The notes below the pieces were generated by a model. That model had not been told where the DNA came from. It did not search any database and was given only the letters and a program-made list of their open reading frames with translations. The position numbers and the translations under genes are program-made. A stretch of 64,000 nucleotides of DNA from Acanthochromis polyacanthus (Eukaryota > Chordata > Actinopteri > Pomacentridae), in assembly GCF_021347895.1 (NCBI RefSeq), contig NC_067118.1:41845255-41909254 (forward strand), written 5' to 3'. Below, one piece after another: positions 1-11,842 of the stretch; the first letter of the stretch is position 1, and every line of letters begins with the position of its first letter.

Positions 1-773
1 GTCTGCTTGGTGAGGCCAGAAGTTAACCAGTGAAACAGGACAATGGCTCAAAACATCACAGTTAGTCTACTACAGAATGACTTCAAACAAAGAAAGTCCA
101 AGAATCCTTGCTACCAAAGCAAGTATATTATTAAATGCTAAGGGCTCACTTACTTTTTCTACTGGCAATAAAAGCACAAAAGATTCTAATTGGTATCGTC
201 TAAAGTTTTGACTTTGATGAGGACTCTTCTTTCCAGCTAAACTGCATTCTCATTTACAGTTTAAAGAAAAGCTTAATTCCTCCCAGCCTTAAATGACGTA
301 GGAGCAAACATCTTCATTTTCCAGTTGCCACAAAATCTCTGTGAAGTAGATGAAGATGGTGATGGTGGCATGAGCTTAAATGCAGGATTTTCATCCAAGA
401 ATTTGAGGTTCAGTTTCAGAATTTGATTATTTTAACGCCAAAAACTACTTGGGGAGGTTTTGGAAAATATCACGGTTTGGGTTAAAATACAATCCATCTT
501 TGAAGCTTCTCCTCCACTTTATGGATTACCAGCGTGACCAGTCCTGCTTCATCCACTACATGATCAGTTGGATAGCAGGAAAGCAATCCAAGAAATCCCA
601 ATGACATGTTAATCAGAAACTTATTTAGGAAACAAAACAACGTAATTGGATCCTGGAGAAAAGACAAATCCCCTGAAAATGGAGCTGAGAATGCAGCTTA
701 GGAGCATGAAAAACACCTCCAATGTCCATTCTGAATTGATGCAAGTATTCTAATTTTTGTGTGTCCACATCAG
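1..773. other. Intron 3 or upstream flank of T1R gene 1
   Basis: No exon resembling T1R exons 1-3 is visible here on either strand. The last ~65 bases (about 705-773) nearly match the intron just before exon 4 of the next gene (about 7600-7662), ending in the same CACATCAG acceptor. Exons 1-3 of gene 1 are therefore either left of the window or missing. Confidence 0.6.
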
Positions 774-3270
774 GTTCTAGCAGAGCTGAAGAAGTCTAAT
801 TTCACACTTTTAAACCAGAGCATTCAGTTTGATGAGAACGGTGACCCCATGTTTGGATCCTACAATATAGTTTTTTGGAACGACAGTGGTGATGTGCAGG
901 AGATCGGCTTCTATAATTTTCCTCCGTTGTCTAGTTTCTTCATCAACAGCACTAAAATTCAGTGGCACACAAATGGAACAGTAAGTAGAGTTTTCTCATT
1001 TATACAGAATGCGGTGATTAAAAATAGTTTGTTTTGGTTTTCCCATTACTGCATCACCCCAATATTGACAATATCAAGCTGTGGTGCGTATATCTGGAGT
1101 GCAAATTTCAGGAAGGTCTTTACAGAATGTGCATTTATAGTGGTTAAATTTTGCAAAATCCATTTATCCATCTGCTGCACAGTGCCGTAGTGGTTAGCAC
1201 TTTCGCCTTGCAGCAAGAAGACCCCCGGTTCAAATCTTTTCCTGGGATCTTTCTGCATGGAGTTTGCATGTTCTCCCTGTGCATGCGTGGGTTTTCTCCG
1301 GGTACTCCGGCTTCCTCCCACAGTCCAAAAACATGCTGAGGTTAATTGGTTACTCTAAATTGTCCGTAGGTGTGAATGTGAGTGTGATTGTGTGTCTGTA
1401 TATGTAGCCCTGTGACAGACTGGTGACCTGTCCAGGGTGTCCCCTGCCTTCACCCGAGTCAGCTGGGATAGACTCCAGCACCCCCCATGACCCTAGTGAG
1501 GATAAAGCGGTGTATAGAGAATGGATGGATGGATTTATCCATCCATTATTGACTCTGGACAAGTCACCAGTCTGTCACAGGGCTACATATAGAGACAAAC
1601 AATCACACTCTTATTCACACCTACGGACAATTTAGAGTAACCAATTAACCTCAGCATGTTTTTGGACTGTGGGAGGAAGCCGGAGTACCCGGAGAAAACC
1701 CACGCATGCACAGGGAGAACATGCAAACTCCATGCAGAAAGATCCCAGGCTGGGATTTGAACCGGGGATCTTCTTGCTGCAAGGTGAAAGTGCTAACCAC
1801 TAGGCAGCCCGAAACCCATTTACAAATTCAGCAATCTACATAATGACTGCTGCTTCCCTATGATTTACCTCAGTCTGTTACAGTACTCCCTTCCTGCATT
1901 TACATTTACTTTAGTGCTAATTAATTGTCTTTTACAGGTTCCTACTTCAGTGTGTTCCCCAGAATGTGATGCAGGATACAAGAGAAAAATAGAAGGAAGT
2001 CACAAATGCTGCTTCAGTTGTGTCATGTGTCTAAATGGAACTTATATCAACAGCACAGGTAAACTATTACTAATGAGAGGAAGGAAACGGATAAAACGCT
2101 GATGTCATGTTGATGCCATTTTTATTCTGATCCCTGCACATGCCAGAACAATAAATTAGTCGTCGTGTTACAGTTACATCCAGGGTATGTGAATGCAAGT
2201 TGTTAAACTTCAGGCAAGTTTAAGTTAAAGCTCATATTAGGAGAACATGCTGTATCACAGACTAGGTGTCTAAAACAGCTGTTTCTAGACTCTCTAAAGT
2301 TAATCTTTGTTGTCTGTTTGTCCATGTATCCTGTAAAACAGAGGATCCCTACAGCTGCATCAGCTGCAAGCACACAGAATGGTCTGAAAACAAAAGTACG
2401 TCCTGCAACCAGCGTCTGGTGGAGTTCATACCGTTTACAGACAGCGGGGCCATACTGATCATGCTGGGGGCCGGGGCCTTGGTGGGCCTCACTCTAGCTG
2501 TATCTGTTCTCTTTGCTGTTAACTACAACACGCCTGTTGTCAGATCTGCTGGGGGGCCGATGTGCTTCCTGATTCTAGGCTGCCTCAGTCTGTGCAGCAT
2601 CAGTGTTTTCTTTTACTTTGGCCAGCCATCAGTTCCTTCTTGTGTCTTGAGGTATCTGCCATTTTTCTTGTTCTACACCGTTTGTCTGGCGTGTTTTGTG
2701 GTGCGCTCCTTTCAGATTGTTTGCATCTTCAAAATAGCCGCCAAGTTCCCCAAACTCCACAGCTGGTGGATAAAATATCACATCCAGTGGCTGGTCATCG
2801 TTGTAGCGTTTACAGCTCAGGCTCTCGTACTTATTATTGGTCATTCTTCTGCCCCTCCAAAGCCTTACAATGACACAGTGTGGGACCAGAAACAAATCAT
2901 ACTCAGCTGTGACAACAGTCTTTCAAAAAATTATGGTCCTTTAATTGTAGTGTCAGTGTTGAGCTGGCTTTGCTTTATTTTCTCCTACACGGGAAAAGAG
3001 CTCCCGAAAAACTACAACGAGGCCAAAGCAATCACCTTCTGCCTCCTGCTGCTGATCCTCACATGGATCATCTTTGCCACTGTGTACACGCTTTATAATG
3101 GCAAGTACATAAGCATTCTTAACGCCCTGGCTGTGCTCTCCAGTCTCTACTTCTTTCTGTTGTGGTATTTTTTGCCCAAATGTTACATCATTGTATTTCA
3201 GCCCCAGAAAAATACGCAGCAGTACTTCCAAGGTCTCATTCAGAGCTACACCAAAACTATCAGCCAGTAG
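774..3270 (+). CDS. Taste receptor type 1 (T1R)-like, gene 1, exons 4-6 only (5' part outside the window)
   Basis: Class C GPCR at the plasma membrane, expected to sense amino acids or other tastants as a T1R heterodimer. The exons I read are 774-980, 1938-2058 and 2342-3270, all with AG/GT borders. Together they encode 418 aa in one frame. Exon 4 is the end of the Venus-flytrap domain (starts VLAELKKSNF). Exon 5 is the cysteine-rich domain (VCSPEC, CCFSC). Exon 6 carries a CxxC-type tail and seven membrane segments. Family diagnosis rests on NTPVVRSAGG after TM1, KELPKNYNEAK before TM6, and YFLPKCYI plus QYFQGLIQSYTK at the C terminus, which match T1Rs rather than V2R/OlfC receptors. Exon 4 and its upstream intron are nearly identical to gene 2. 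Extracellular loop 2 and TM5 differ most from the paralogues (TVWDQKQ, SKNYGPL). A SINE pair sits in the intron between exons 4 and 5. Whether a full gene exists cannot be seen. Confidence 0.82.
1174..1534 (+). mobile_element. tRNA-derived SINE-like element, plus orientation
   Basis: It starts GCTGCACAGTGCCGTAGTGG, with an A-box-like GTAGTGGTTAGCAC and a B-box-like GGTTCAAAT. The shared fish body follows (TTTGCATGTTCTCCCTGTG, CCTCCCACAGTCCAAAAACA, CCTGTCCAGGGTGTCCCC) and it ends in an ATGG-repeat tail. It lies in intron 4 of T1R gene 1. At least five other copies occur in the window. Confidence 0.75.
1535..1811 (-). mobile_element. Second SINE copy, inverted, tail-to-tail with the preceding one
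   Basis: This is the reverse complement of the same SINE, beginning with its tail (ATCCATCCATT) and ending with the tRNA-like head (GTGCTAACCACTAGGCAGCC). It lacks roughly 75 bases of the body near the tail. With the copy at 1174-1534 it forms an imperfect palindrome of about 640 bp. Confidence 0.7.
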
Positions 3271-4360
3271 CTGCATCGACGAAATACGGGTTTTTGTAGA
3301 CAGAGGACTGAGAATATTTAGCTTTATAGAGCAGATAGTGTAGATAAAAGTGTATATTGCTATGAGACTTTTTGAGTTTTATTTTGTTGTAAACTAATTG
3401 TGTGAGATATTATTAAATGGTTATTCATTTGTATTAAGAAGCAAAATGTTGAAACTTTCCTTGCATGTACTTCTCTTGTATCTCATATAGCATGTCATCT
3501 TTTTGATCAAGCATTATATACAGCCAGCTAACGATAATAATGGAAATATGTTTCTGAATGTAGCCTATTGTTTTATAAAAAATAGCTTGACATCATGTTT
3601 CAGTCTCTTACAATATATGGTTGTCATTATTCCTGTGAAAACACATTTGGAATATTGCACAATAAATGCAGAAAGATGTGTGTGAATTTGTAAAGTTCAT
3701 TATATTAAAACAATGAAGATACAGACCAATAGTAATGTTGATTTGAGGGGCACTGTATGGATATTGCTGACTGCATTCAAACTTATTAGCAGTTAAAGTC
3801 AATGTGAAGCATGCTTAAAACATACACTCTGACATGAAATATGATTATTTAAAAGCTTCAGGATATTTGGTAATAATAAACACAAGCTTAATTATTTTAA
3901 ATCTAGCATTGCTGTAATATAAATTTGTATCTACAGCAGTTTCCATCCATCCTCTATACACCACTTTATCCTCACTAGAGTCATGGGGGGTGCTGGAGTC
4001 TATCTCAGCTGAAGGCAGGGGACACCCTGGACAGGTCACCAGTCTGTCACAGGGCTACATATACAGACACACAATCACACTCACATTTACACCTACGGAC
4101 AATTTAGAGTAACCAATTAACCTCAGCATGTTTTTGGACTGTGGGAGGAAGCCGGAGTACCCGGAGAAAACCCACACATGCACACTCCATGCAGAAAGAT
4201 CCCAGGGCCAGGCCGGGATTTGAACCGGGGATCTTCTTGCTGCAAGGTGAAAGTGCTAACCATTACACCACTGTGCAGCCCTATTTCAAATCTAGCATGA
4301 TTGTAATATAAATTTGCATCTACAGCAGTTTTCAAACTGTAAATGTGATTCAATAAAAAC
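3271..4360 (+). other. 3' flank and probable 3' UTR of T1R gene 1 with AATAAA at 4352
   Basis: The sequence after the stop codon is homologous to the flank of gene 2 (9546-10140), including GCTTAAAACAT...CACTCTGA and the end TCAATAAAAACA. The shared AATAAA (4352-4357 here, 10075-10080 in gene 2) is the best candidate polyadenylation signal for both genes. A SINE interrupts only this copy. Confidence 0.5.
3943..4281 (-). mobile_element. tRNA-derived SINE-like element in the 3' flank of gene 1
   Basis: The tail (CCATCCATCC) is on the left and the tRNA-like head (GTGCTAACCATTACACC) is on the right. A short internal deletion removes part of the CATGTTCTCCCTGTGCATG block. It is bracketed by a 44-bp direct repeat (3899-3942 and 4288-4331, 40 of 44 bases the same), much longer than a usual SINE target duplication. 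Confidence 0.7.
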
Positions 4361-4789
4361 ATGAAATGGTCGTGTGTGTGTGTTCTATTTTCTGGTTTGT
4401 GCCACATTATGTGGGTCTAATGGACCACCTGTTGCCCCAAAGTCCATCAGTGAGTTTCTGGGGGCATGTGAGCCTGATGTCGGTTCACTTTTGCCATGAA
4501 CCGCTGCATACTGGGAACACACCAGTCATCTGACCATCACAGTTTGACTCTTGTCAAGGTTGCTCAGATTCCTGTGGTTCATCCTTTCTCCTGCTTCCAA
4601 CCCATCCCTTGCGGCTTAATATATCCCACCCTTTGACAGGCGCTAATGCAACAAGAAAATTAATGTTTTTATTCGCCTGTTAGTGTTGTGACTGACTGGT
4701 GTATACACACAAACAACCACAATGTATAGGAAATATAAATAGATTTATATAGAACTGCTGGCTGAAATCCATGACAGATGTGCTTTTTC

Positions 4790-5310
4790 ACCATTTTCCC
4801 CCAGGCGTAAACTAACCGTGACGTCACCCGTTGGTTTCAACGCCGAGAAAATGAAGCCCGGATTTTGCTACTTCCTGGTCGCTGTTTTGGATTTTTTTGG
4901 AGCCAGTGACGTAAAAAGCGTCATCACCGGAGACCGGAGAGCAACTAGGGGCAGGATTGGCTGAGGACTCTCTTGACCCGCCCACATTTTACCGCAGAGG
5001 CTTCTGTTGCTGTCTATCAAGTATAGCCACGCCCCCTGGCTCCGCCAACTTTAACGACTTATTTAAAATTCAGTATTGATTTATTTTAAGATCGGCCACC
5101 TGATCTCTCATTTTGACCATGAAAACTAACAGGAAAAAAATCCTGAGCTGTAGAAAATCAGTCTATCAAATTTTATTCTTTCCAAAAATGAATTGGGGTC
5201 TATGGAGAAAAAGCTTTTTGGAGCCAACCCTAGCGGACGGCGTGATATTGCAAGTTTTTGACACTTCCGGGTGGGCTTCAATTCTGGAGCCAGATGCTAC
5301 GTCCATCTTT
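4790..5310. repeat. GC-richer dispersed repeat, probably a DNA-transposon remnant
   Basis: The segment carries AACCGTGACGTCACCCGTT, AGCCAGTGACGTAAAAAGCG and CACTTCCGGGTGGGCTTC, a composition unlike the surrounding AT-rich DNA and of a kind I associate with dispersed fish elements. There is no long reading frame. Class and borders are uncertain. Confidence 0.4.
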
Positions 5311-5594
5311 ATATAAACAGACTATGTTTTCCCCACTGGACTTCACACACAGGAACAATGTGGAGAACAGTCAATCTATTGCTGATAAAACTTTTGTACA
5401 TATACCTAAGTCAGGTTTGTCATGCAGGACTTCTCCTTGTAATGCAGCATGTTTACATTATCCTACTGTAATATGCTTTTGCTTTAGTAAAGGTTGATAC
5501 TTCCTCCACAATTGAGAGTGACTGTCATAGTCCCAGGTAGGTGGTGTTAATGTTGTGATTAATCTGTATTTCAGTCCGCAGCAGCAGTCCAATG

Positions 5595-5631
5595 TTTGCA
5601 TACCGATTCGTAAATTTGCCTCCCGCCATTA
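5595..5631 (+). promoter_or_regulatory. Conserved upstream block of T1R gene 2 with octamer-like TTTGCAT
   Basis: TTTGCATACCGATTCG followed by GCCTCCCGCCATTA lies 178 bp before the start codon. The same block, in the same order and at similar distance, precedes genes 3, 4 and 5. The TTTGCAT core is 7/8 of a POU octamer (ATTTGCAT). The regulatory role is inferred. Confidence 0.5.
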
Positions 5632-5772
5632 TAGGTCTTTATGATACCTCATGCATCCACAAATAGATGGAAATAATCTTGGAAGCTTCAATATCACCAG
5701 TGTCTGACATCTTACAGAGGAGAACAGATTGCGTTAGAGTTTGTGTTAAATTGCTAAATGGTAGCTGCAACA

Positions 5773-8700
5773 ATGAAACGTGTTCTTTTATCGTTGTGTC
5801 TGCTGGGATCTGTTCTACATGCCTTGGCTCAATGCATTGTTCCAGCCTCAGAGTTTCGCCTGGAAGGAGATTACTCGATTGGTGGAATTTTTAATATTCA
5901 TCAAGTCAGTAGCCCTCTTTATCAAAACAGACCAGAAGCCATCGACTGCTCCAGGTGAGTTTTCTAAGGATTCTTCTGAAACAAAAAACTAATGAAAAGC
6001 ACATGCAGCAATAGATTAACACTCATTCAACAGTTAAATAGCTGGAGCTGCTACCAAATTTCCCTTAGACCAATCAAATTAATTTCTATAATGTCAAAGT
6101 CATTGGAAGACATCAGGTCTGCTCCGCTGTCTTCCCTGCTTGTAGCACAAAATCCTTCTTTAGTTATTCATATCTTTGCAGAGATCCCAAAACTGATAGT
6201 GTTGACTGTTTTATTATCTTAATTCCTACCCTGGGTCCTTCTCTCCCCACAGTCAACCTTTCATACTGTCAAACTATCGGAGGTTTCAGCTGATGAGATT
6301 CACTGTCGAGCAAATCAATAACTCCACCAAACTACTGCCAAATGTATCTCTTGGTTATGAGGTACTTGACCACTGCTCAGATACTCAGAGTTTCCCAGGA
6401 ATTTTGAAACTCATCTCAGTCAATAATGGGATCCAACCTTGGGGTGAACCAAACATGAAACGATCCAAAGTGATCGGAGCGATCGGAGCTTTTACCAGCA
6501 CTGAGACTCGGACTGTGGCTCCACTCTTCATGATGGATCTCATTCCTTTGGTAAATCTGCCACTGATCTCTATTTCTTTACCATTTTTATATTAAAGGAA
6601 GAAAAATTATTTCATATCAATCAATCAAACAGCATATAACTTCACATTTGTTCAAATTCATGACAATTTCTCCATTACTCTCTCAACAGATTAGTTACGG
6701 AGCTGCCAGTTCTGCCTTTTCAAGAAAATTGTATTTTCCATCTTTCTTACGGACAGTCCACCCCAATCAAGACATCATAGACGTGGTTGTTCACATTCTG
6801 AAACACTTCAACTGGCCCTGGGTTGCTTTCCTGCATAACGATGATGAGTATGGAAAAGATGTCGTGGACGTGTTTGCAGCGAAGATTAAGGACACTGAGA
6901 TCTGCCTGCCGTACTCCAGTGGTGTCAATTATCAAACAAATTACTCCAAAATATTTAGACAGATAGAGGAATTGAAGATAAACGTCATCATTGTTATCGC
7001 AATTGAATGGATCGCTGAAGCTATGATTGACTCAGCAATACGATTAAATGTCACCAACAAGGTGTGGATAGCAGGGGATGCATGGTCCTTAAACAAGAGG
7101 CTCCCCAAGACAAAAGGAATCAGAAATATTGGAACTGTAATCGGGGTTTCTGAGCAAATAATTCCAGTGCCTGGCTTCAGCGATTTTATCTACTCGTTAA
7201 AAGCCCAGACGCGTTGCAAAAATACAGAGCAGAAGACGGTTTGTGATCAGATTTGCAACTGCAGTGCTGAAGAGATCGTTGCTGCAGAGCAGTCATTCTC
7301 TTTTACCGTCTATTCTGCTGTGTATTCCATCGCCCATGCTTTACACAAGGCACTGCAATGTGGAGCTGAAGGGTGTAATGGGAACATTACAGCCAACCCT
7401 ACCATGGTAAGAGCACAGTAATTCCTGTTTCTGATTAGTTTATCTTGAAGGCTGAAAATTATTGAAATTCTTGCTCTTTTCTGTCCTGAATCTGTCATTC
7501 ATACATTCATCGTGTTTAGCTCGAGCCTCTAGACTGATAACATTAACAAAAGGTAAAATATGTCAAGAATTCTTTAGAATTGTCGAGGTGCATCGAAAAC
7601 AGCACCTCCAATGTCCATTCTGAATTGATCCAAGTATTCTAATCTTTGTGTGTCCACATCAGGTTCTAGCAGAGCTGAAGAAGTCTGATTTCCCACTTTT
7701 AAACCAGAGCATTCAGTTTGATGAGAACGGTGACCCCATGTTTGGATCCTACAATATAGTTTTTTGGAACGACAGCGGTGATGTGCAGGAGATCGGCTTC
7801 TATGATTTTCCTCCGTCATTCAATTTCTTCATCAACAGCACTAAAATTCAGTGGCACACAAAAGGAGAAGTGAGTATAGTTTTCCCATTTATACAGAATG
7901 TGGCGATTAAAAATAGTTTGCTTTGGTTTTCCCATTACTGCATAACTCCAACATCAATATGGTGGGTGTTTATTGGGCAAACTGCAGGGATGTCTTAACC
8001 CTTTGATGCACAACATGGGTCATGATACCCACGGTCATTTTTGACACACGTGATGCATCAAAGGGTGAGCATAACATGTAATGATGTTTAAATTTTGCAA
8101 AACCCATTTAGAAATGAGAAAATCTGTATAATTGCTGCTACTTCTCTCTCATTTGCCCCATCCCTTTACAGTACTCCCTTCATTCACATTTACCTCTCTG
8201 CTAATTAATTGTCTTGTGCAGGTGCCTGCTTCAGTTTGTTCCCCAGAATGTCCTGCAGGATACGCGAGACAACAAGATGGAATCTACAAATGCTGCTTCA
8301 ATTGCCACATTTGTCCAAATGGAACCTATATCAACAGCACAGGTAAGTTCTTATTCATGAGAGGAAGGAAACAGGTAAAAGCAGTGCTGTCACTCTTGAT
8401 TTGAAGGGATCTCATTTGGGTTAACACTTGTGCTGATTCTATTTTTTTCTGCACATTGTTGAAAATATCACAGCAGTAAATTAGTAATATTATTACAGTA
8501 ACTTCTAGGATATAAGACTACAAAGTTAAAAAAATAAGGCATGCTTATCATAACATAAACATAAACAGATGAAATGCATCTAACTTTGTCTTTTGTTCAT
8601 CTGCTGTGTAAAACAGAGGATCCCTACAGCTGCATCAGCTGCAAGCTCACAGAATGGTCTGCAGAGGGAAGTACGTCCTGCAACCAGCGTCTGGTGGAGT

Positions 8701-9545
8701 TCATACCGTTTACAGACAGCGGGGCCATACTGATCATGCTGGGGGCCGGGGCCTTGGTGGGCCTCACTCTAGCTTTATCTGTTCTCTTTGCTGTTAACTA
8801 CAACACGCCTGTTGTCAGATCTGCTGGGGGGCCGATGTGCTTCCTGATTCTAGGCTGCCTCAGTCTGTGCAGCATCAGTGTTTTCTTTTACTTTGGCCAG
8901 CCATCAGTTCCTTCTTGTGTCTTGAGGTTTCTACCATTTTTCTTGTTCTACACCGTTTGTCTGGCGTGTTTTGTGGTGCGCTCCTTTCAGATTGTTTGCA
9001 TCTTCAAAATAGCCGCCAAGTTCCCCAAACTCCACAGCTGGTGGATGAAGTATCACGGACAGTGGCTGGTCATCGTTGTAGCGTTTACAGCTCAAGCCCT
9101 CTTGCTTATTATTGGCTATTCTTGTGCCCCTCCAAAGCCTTACAATGAGACAGTGTGGTACCCAGAAAAAATCATACTCAGCTGTGACTTTAATATAACA
9201 GGAATTTTTGGTTCTGTGATTTTACTGTCATCTTTGTGCTCCCTTTGCTTTATTTTCTCCTACATGGGAAAAGACCTCCCGAAAAACTACAACGAGGCCA
9301 AAGCAATCACCTTCTGCCTCCTGCTGCTGATCCTCACATGGATCATATTTGCTACTGAGTACACGCTTTATCGTGGTAAATACATCCAGATATTTAACGC
9401 CCTGGCTGTCCTCTCCAGTCTCTACTCCTTTCTGCTGTGGTATTTTTTGCCCAAATGTTACATCATTGTATTTCAGTCCCAGAAAAATACGCAGCAGTAC
9501 TTCCAAGGTCTCATTCAGAGCTACACCAAAACTATCAGCCAGTAG
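5773..9545 (+). CDS. Taste receptor type 1 (T1R)-like receptor, gene 2, complete, 817 aa
   Basis: Class C GPCR expected to act as a T1R heterodimer in taste or other chemosensory cells. Exons: 5773-5954, 6253-6550, 6690-7406, 7663-7869, 8222-8342 and 8617-9545, all GT-AG, with no frame break over 818 codons. I chose the ATG at 5773 because MKRVLLSLCLLGS aligns with the starts of genes 3-5; an in-frame ATG at 5758 would add five residues. Residues 1-21 are a signal peptide. The Venus-flytrap domain spans about 22-468 (SYGAASSAFS ligand-hinge motif, CDQICNC loop), the cysteine-rich domain about 469-535 (VCSPECPAGY, CCFNC), and the seven-helix domain about 547-795 (NTPVVRSAGG, GKDLPKNYNEAK, YFLPKCYI). 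Human T1Rs are of similar length (about 840 aa). Exon 4 is almost the same as in gene 1. T1R1-like versus T1R2-like cannot be settled by eye. Confidence 0.88.
7999..8066. mobile_element. Small inverted-repeat (MITE-like) insertion in intron 4 of gene 2
   Basis: CCCTTTGATGCA at the left and TGCATCAAAGGG at the right form terminal inverted repeats of a ~68-bp stretch. Length and structure suit a short non-autonomous DNA element. The family is not identified. Confidence 0.45.
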
Positions 9546-10140
9546 CTGCAGCCACTAAACAGAGGACTGAATATATTTAGCTTTATGGAGCAGATGGTTG
9601 AAAACTATATAGTGCTGTAAAACATCTTACTTTTGTGTTGGAATCTAATTACGTGAGATATTTTTAAATGGTTATTCATTAGTTTTACTGAGGAATGCAT
9701 TAAGAAGCAAAATCCTGAAACTTTGCCTTCATGTAATTCTCTTGTGTCGCATATGCAATTAAAAACATACAGTCAGCCAATGGTAATAGTGGAAATATGT
9801 TTTTATATGTATTGTTCTGTAAAACAATTTGTAAAGGAGTAGCTGTGATGAGTTGTGTTTTTGAACCAAAGTGAATATTGCTGACTAGATCCTGGCTTGT
9901 GCAACTGTTAAATTCAGCGTATAGTATGCTTAAAACATCCACTCTGAAATGAAATTTAACTATTCATAACAACTTCAGGACATTCAGGTGCACAAGCGTA
10001 ATGATCTTGAGCCTGGCATTAACTGTAACATACAGATTTGCATGTACAGCAGTTTTTAATAGGAAGTATGATTCAATAAAAACACAAAATGACGGTGTGC
10101 GTTCTATTTTCTGGTTTATGGGGGTTGCTATTTCATGCAT
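9546..10140 (+). other. 3' flank and probable 3' UTR of T1R gene 2 with AATAAA at 10075
   Basis: It is homologous to the flank of gene 1 but lacks the SINE found there. ATTCAATAAAAACA near the end is shared with gene 1 and is the likely polyadenylation signal. Confidence 0.5.
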
Positions 10141-10224
10141 TTGACCACATAAAGGCAGTTCTTCACTTTAAAGTCTGACTTATGTGCAATTTTTATGAGC
10201 AAACGCTGACTTGTCACGGATGTA

Positions 10225-10302
10225 CACCCCCTGTCAAAAGTTTTGAGACACTTTGTCATTCAACTAAATTAGAACCCGTCTCAAAACTTTTGACAGGGGG
10301 TG
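10225..10302. mobile_element. Miniature Tc1/mariner-like element (78 bp) with TA target duplication
   Basis: CACCCCCTGTCAAAAGTTTT on the left is mirrored by AAAACTTTTGACAGGGGGTG on the right. TA dinucleotides stand at 10223-10224 and 10303-10304. The arms are about 25 bp and the loop is short. Confidence 0.7.
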
Positions 10303-10304
10303 TA

Positions 10305-11471
10305 TCTGATGAAATATATTTGTTGTCTGATATGTGCTGACATGAAAACTTTTTCTAAATTATAATGCTGAAAAAGATAAATCATTCATTCGTTCAGAAA
10401 TGTTATTAATGCAAATTTTGTGCAGCTTTGTTTAATAATACTCTGCACCTTCTGCAACACATTTAAAAGAGTTCAGCTGCACATATGATGGTGCAGAGGT
10501 AAGCGGTGTCTTCACAGTAGTTTGTGCCACACAAGGCCAGAAAGTTAATAAAGAATGACCTCATCGATTTCTCCTTTCAGTAAAATTAACATATAAATGA
10601 AGAATTATGTGCAATTATGTTTTGTACTGAGATTAAAACTGTAAATGGCGGATGTTTGGTCTTTTGTGCAGCTGGATTCGTGTGTGGAGGATTTAACTCA
10701 TTACCCCTGAATAATAAAGGCTTCCTCCTGGCAAACACCAGACAGGGATTTAATGTAAATTTGTGGTCAAGAGGAAGTTTGCTCATCATCAACAACACTG
10801 TTTGGCTCAAATACAGTCAGCGGATACAATGAGCCAGAAAAAAAAATCATTTGTTAGTACCAAATAAAGGGTGCAAAAAAAAAAGAAGAAAAGAACACGA
10901 TTGCAAAATATGTAGAGGAAACAGCGTACATTCACAAAAAATGTGATATGGAAGGTACTATATAGGTGCTCTTCATTTCTGTGCTTATGTACTTAGAGCA
11001 TGATAGCTATTCTTCCAACTTATTATGGGATTTAATGTGTGTCCTAAGAAGTGAACAATATCTCCCGATAAACAAAAAATAAACTAAATGAAAATGAACG
11101 TAAATAAATGTGGGGAGAAGTTGAAATAAAATTACACAGGAGCACTACATTTACTTATAACTTCACCAATCTTTCTCATTTTAAAACACTTGGGACAACT
11201 CTGCAGAATTTTTGACAAAAATCTGACACACATACACGACATTCAAAGTTTGAAGTCACTTAGAAATGTCATTATTTTTGAAAGAAAAGCATTTTTTTCC
11301 AATGAAGATAACATTAAATGAATGATAAATCCAGTGTAGACATCGTTAATGTGGTAAATGACTATTGTAGCTGTAAACGGCTGATTTTTAATGGAATATC
11401 TCCATAGGGCCACAGAGGAACATTTCCATTTCCTGTGTTCTAATGCTACATTGTGTTAGCTGTTGAAAGGC
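10305..11471. other. Intergenic stretch, no feature recognised
   Basis: AT-rich DNA with short poly-A runs. Short reading frames on both strands show no domain signal and no splice context. Confidence 0.5.
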
Positions 11472-11840
11472 TAATCAGAATCAGAATCAGCTTTAATGGC
11501 CAGGTATGCACAAAACATACAAGGAATTTGATTTCGGCTGTTGATGTCAGCCTAGGAATATGGGAAGAGAATAATAATTAAAAAAGAAACTATAGAAAGA
11601 ACGACAAGGGGAAAAAATTCTAATAAAAGCAAACATAACGCAATTTATACAGATATTTACGGGCTAGAAAGGAATATATAAACACAGTAGCTCAAAATGA
11701 TAATTGCTAGATGATCATACAGTGCAAAAAATAGAGAATGCAGTTGCTAGTGCAAAAACTAATGTACACATCCATTGGAATAGTGTCTATTGTACAGGTG
11801 TGGATGGATGGCTCAGCTGTTTGTTAGGGTGATGGCATAA
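11472..11840. repeat. Dispersed teleost repeat beginning (AATCAG)n CTTTAATGGCCAGGTATG
   Basis: AATCAGAATCAGAATCAGC followed by TTTAATGGCCAGGTATGC and ACATACAAGGAATTTG is a combination I recognise from many fish genomes. The class is uncertain. It abuts the SINE that follows. Confidence 0.45.
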
Positions 11841-11842
11841 TT

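Noticed and set aside
1180..1220. tRNA gene
   Set aside because: The A-box and B-box words belong to the tRNA-derived head of a SINE; no cloverleaf with a proper acceptor stem can be formed.
2562..2873. 103-codon frame repeated in all five T1R exon 6 copies (also 8837, 22466, 31115, 45785) and the minus-strand frames opposite the exon
   Set aside because: They are alternate-frame shadows of the strongly conserved exon 6 and show no independent conservation signal.
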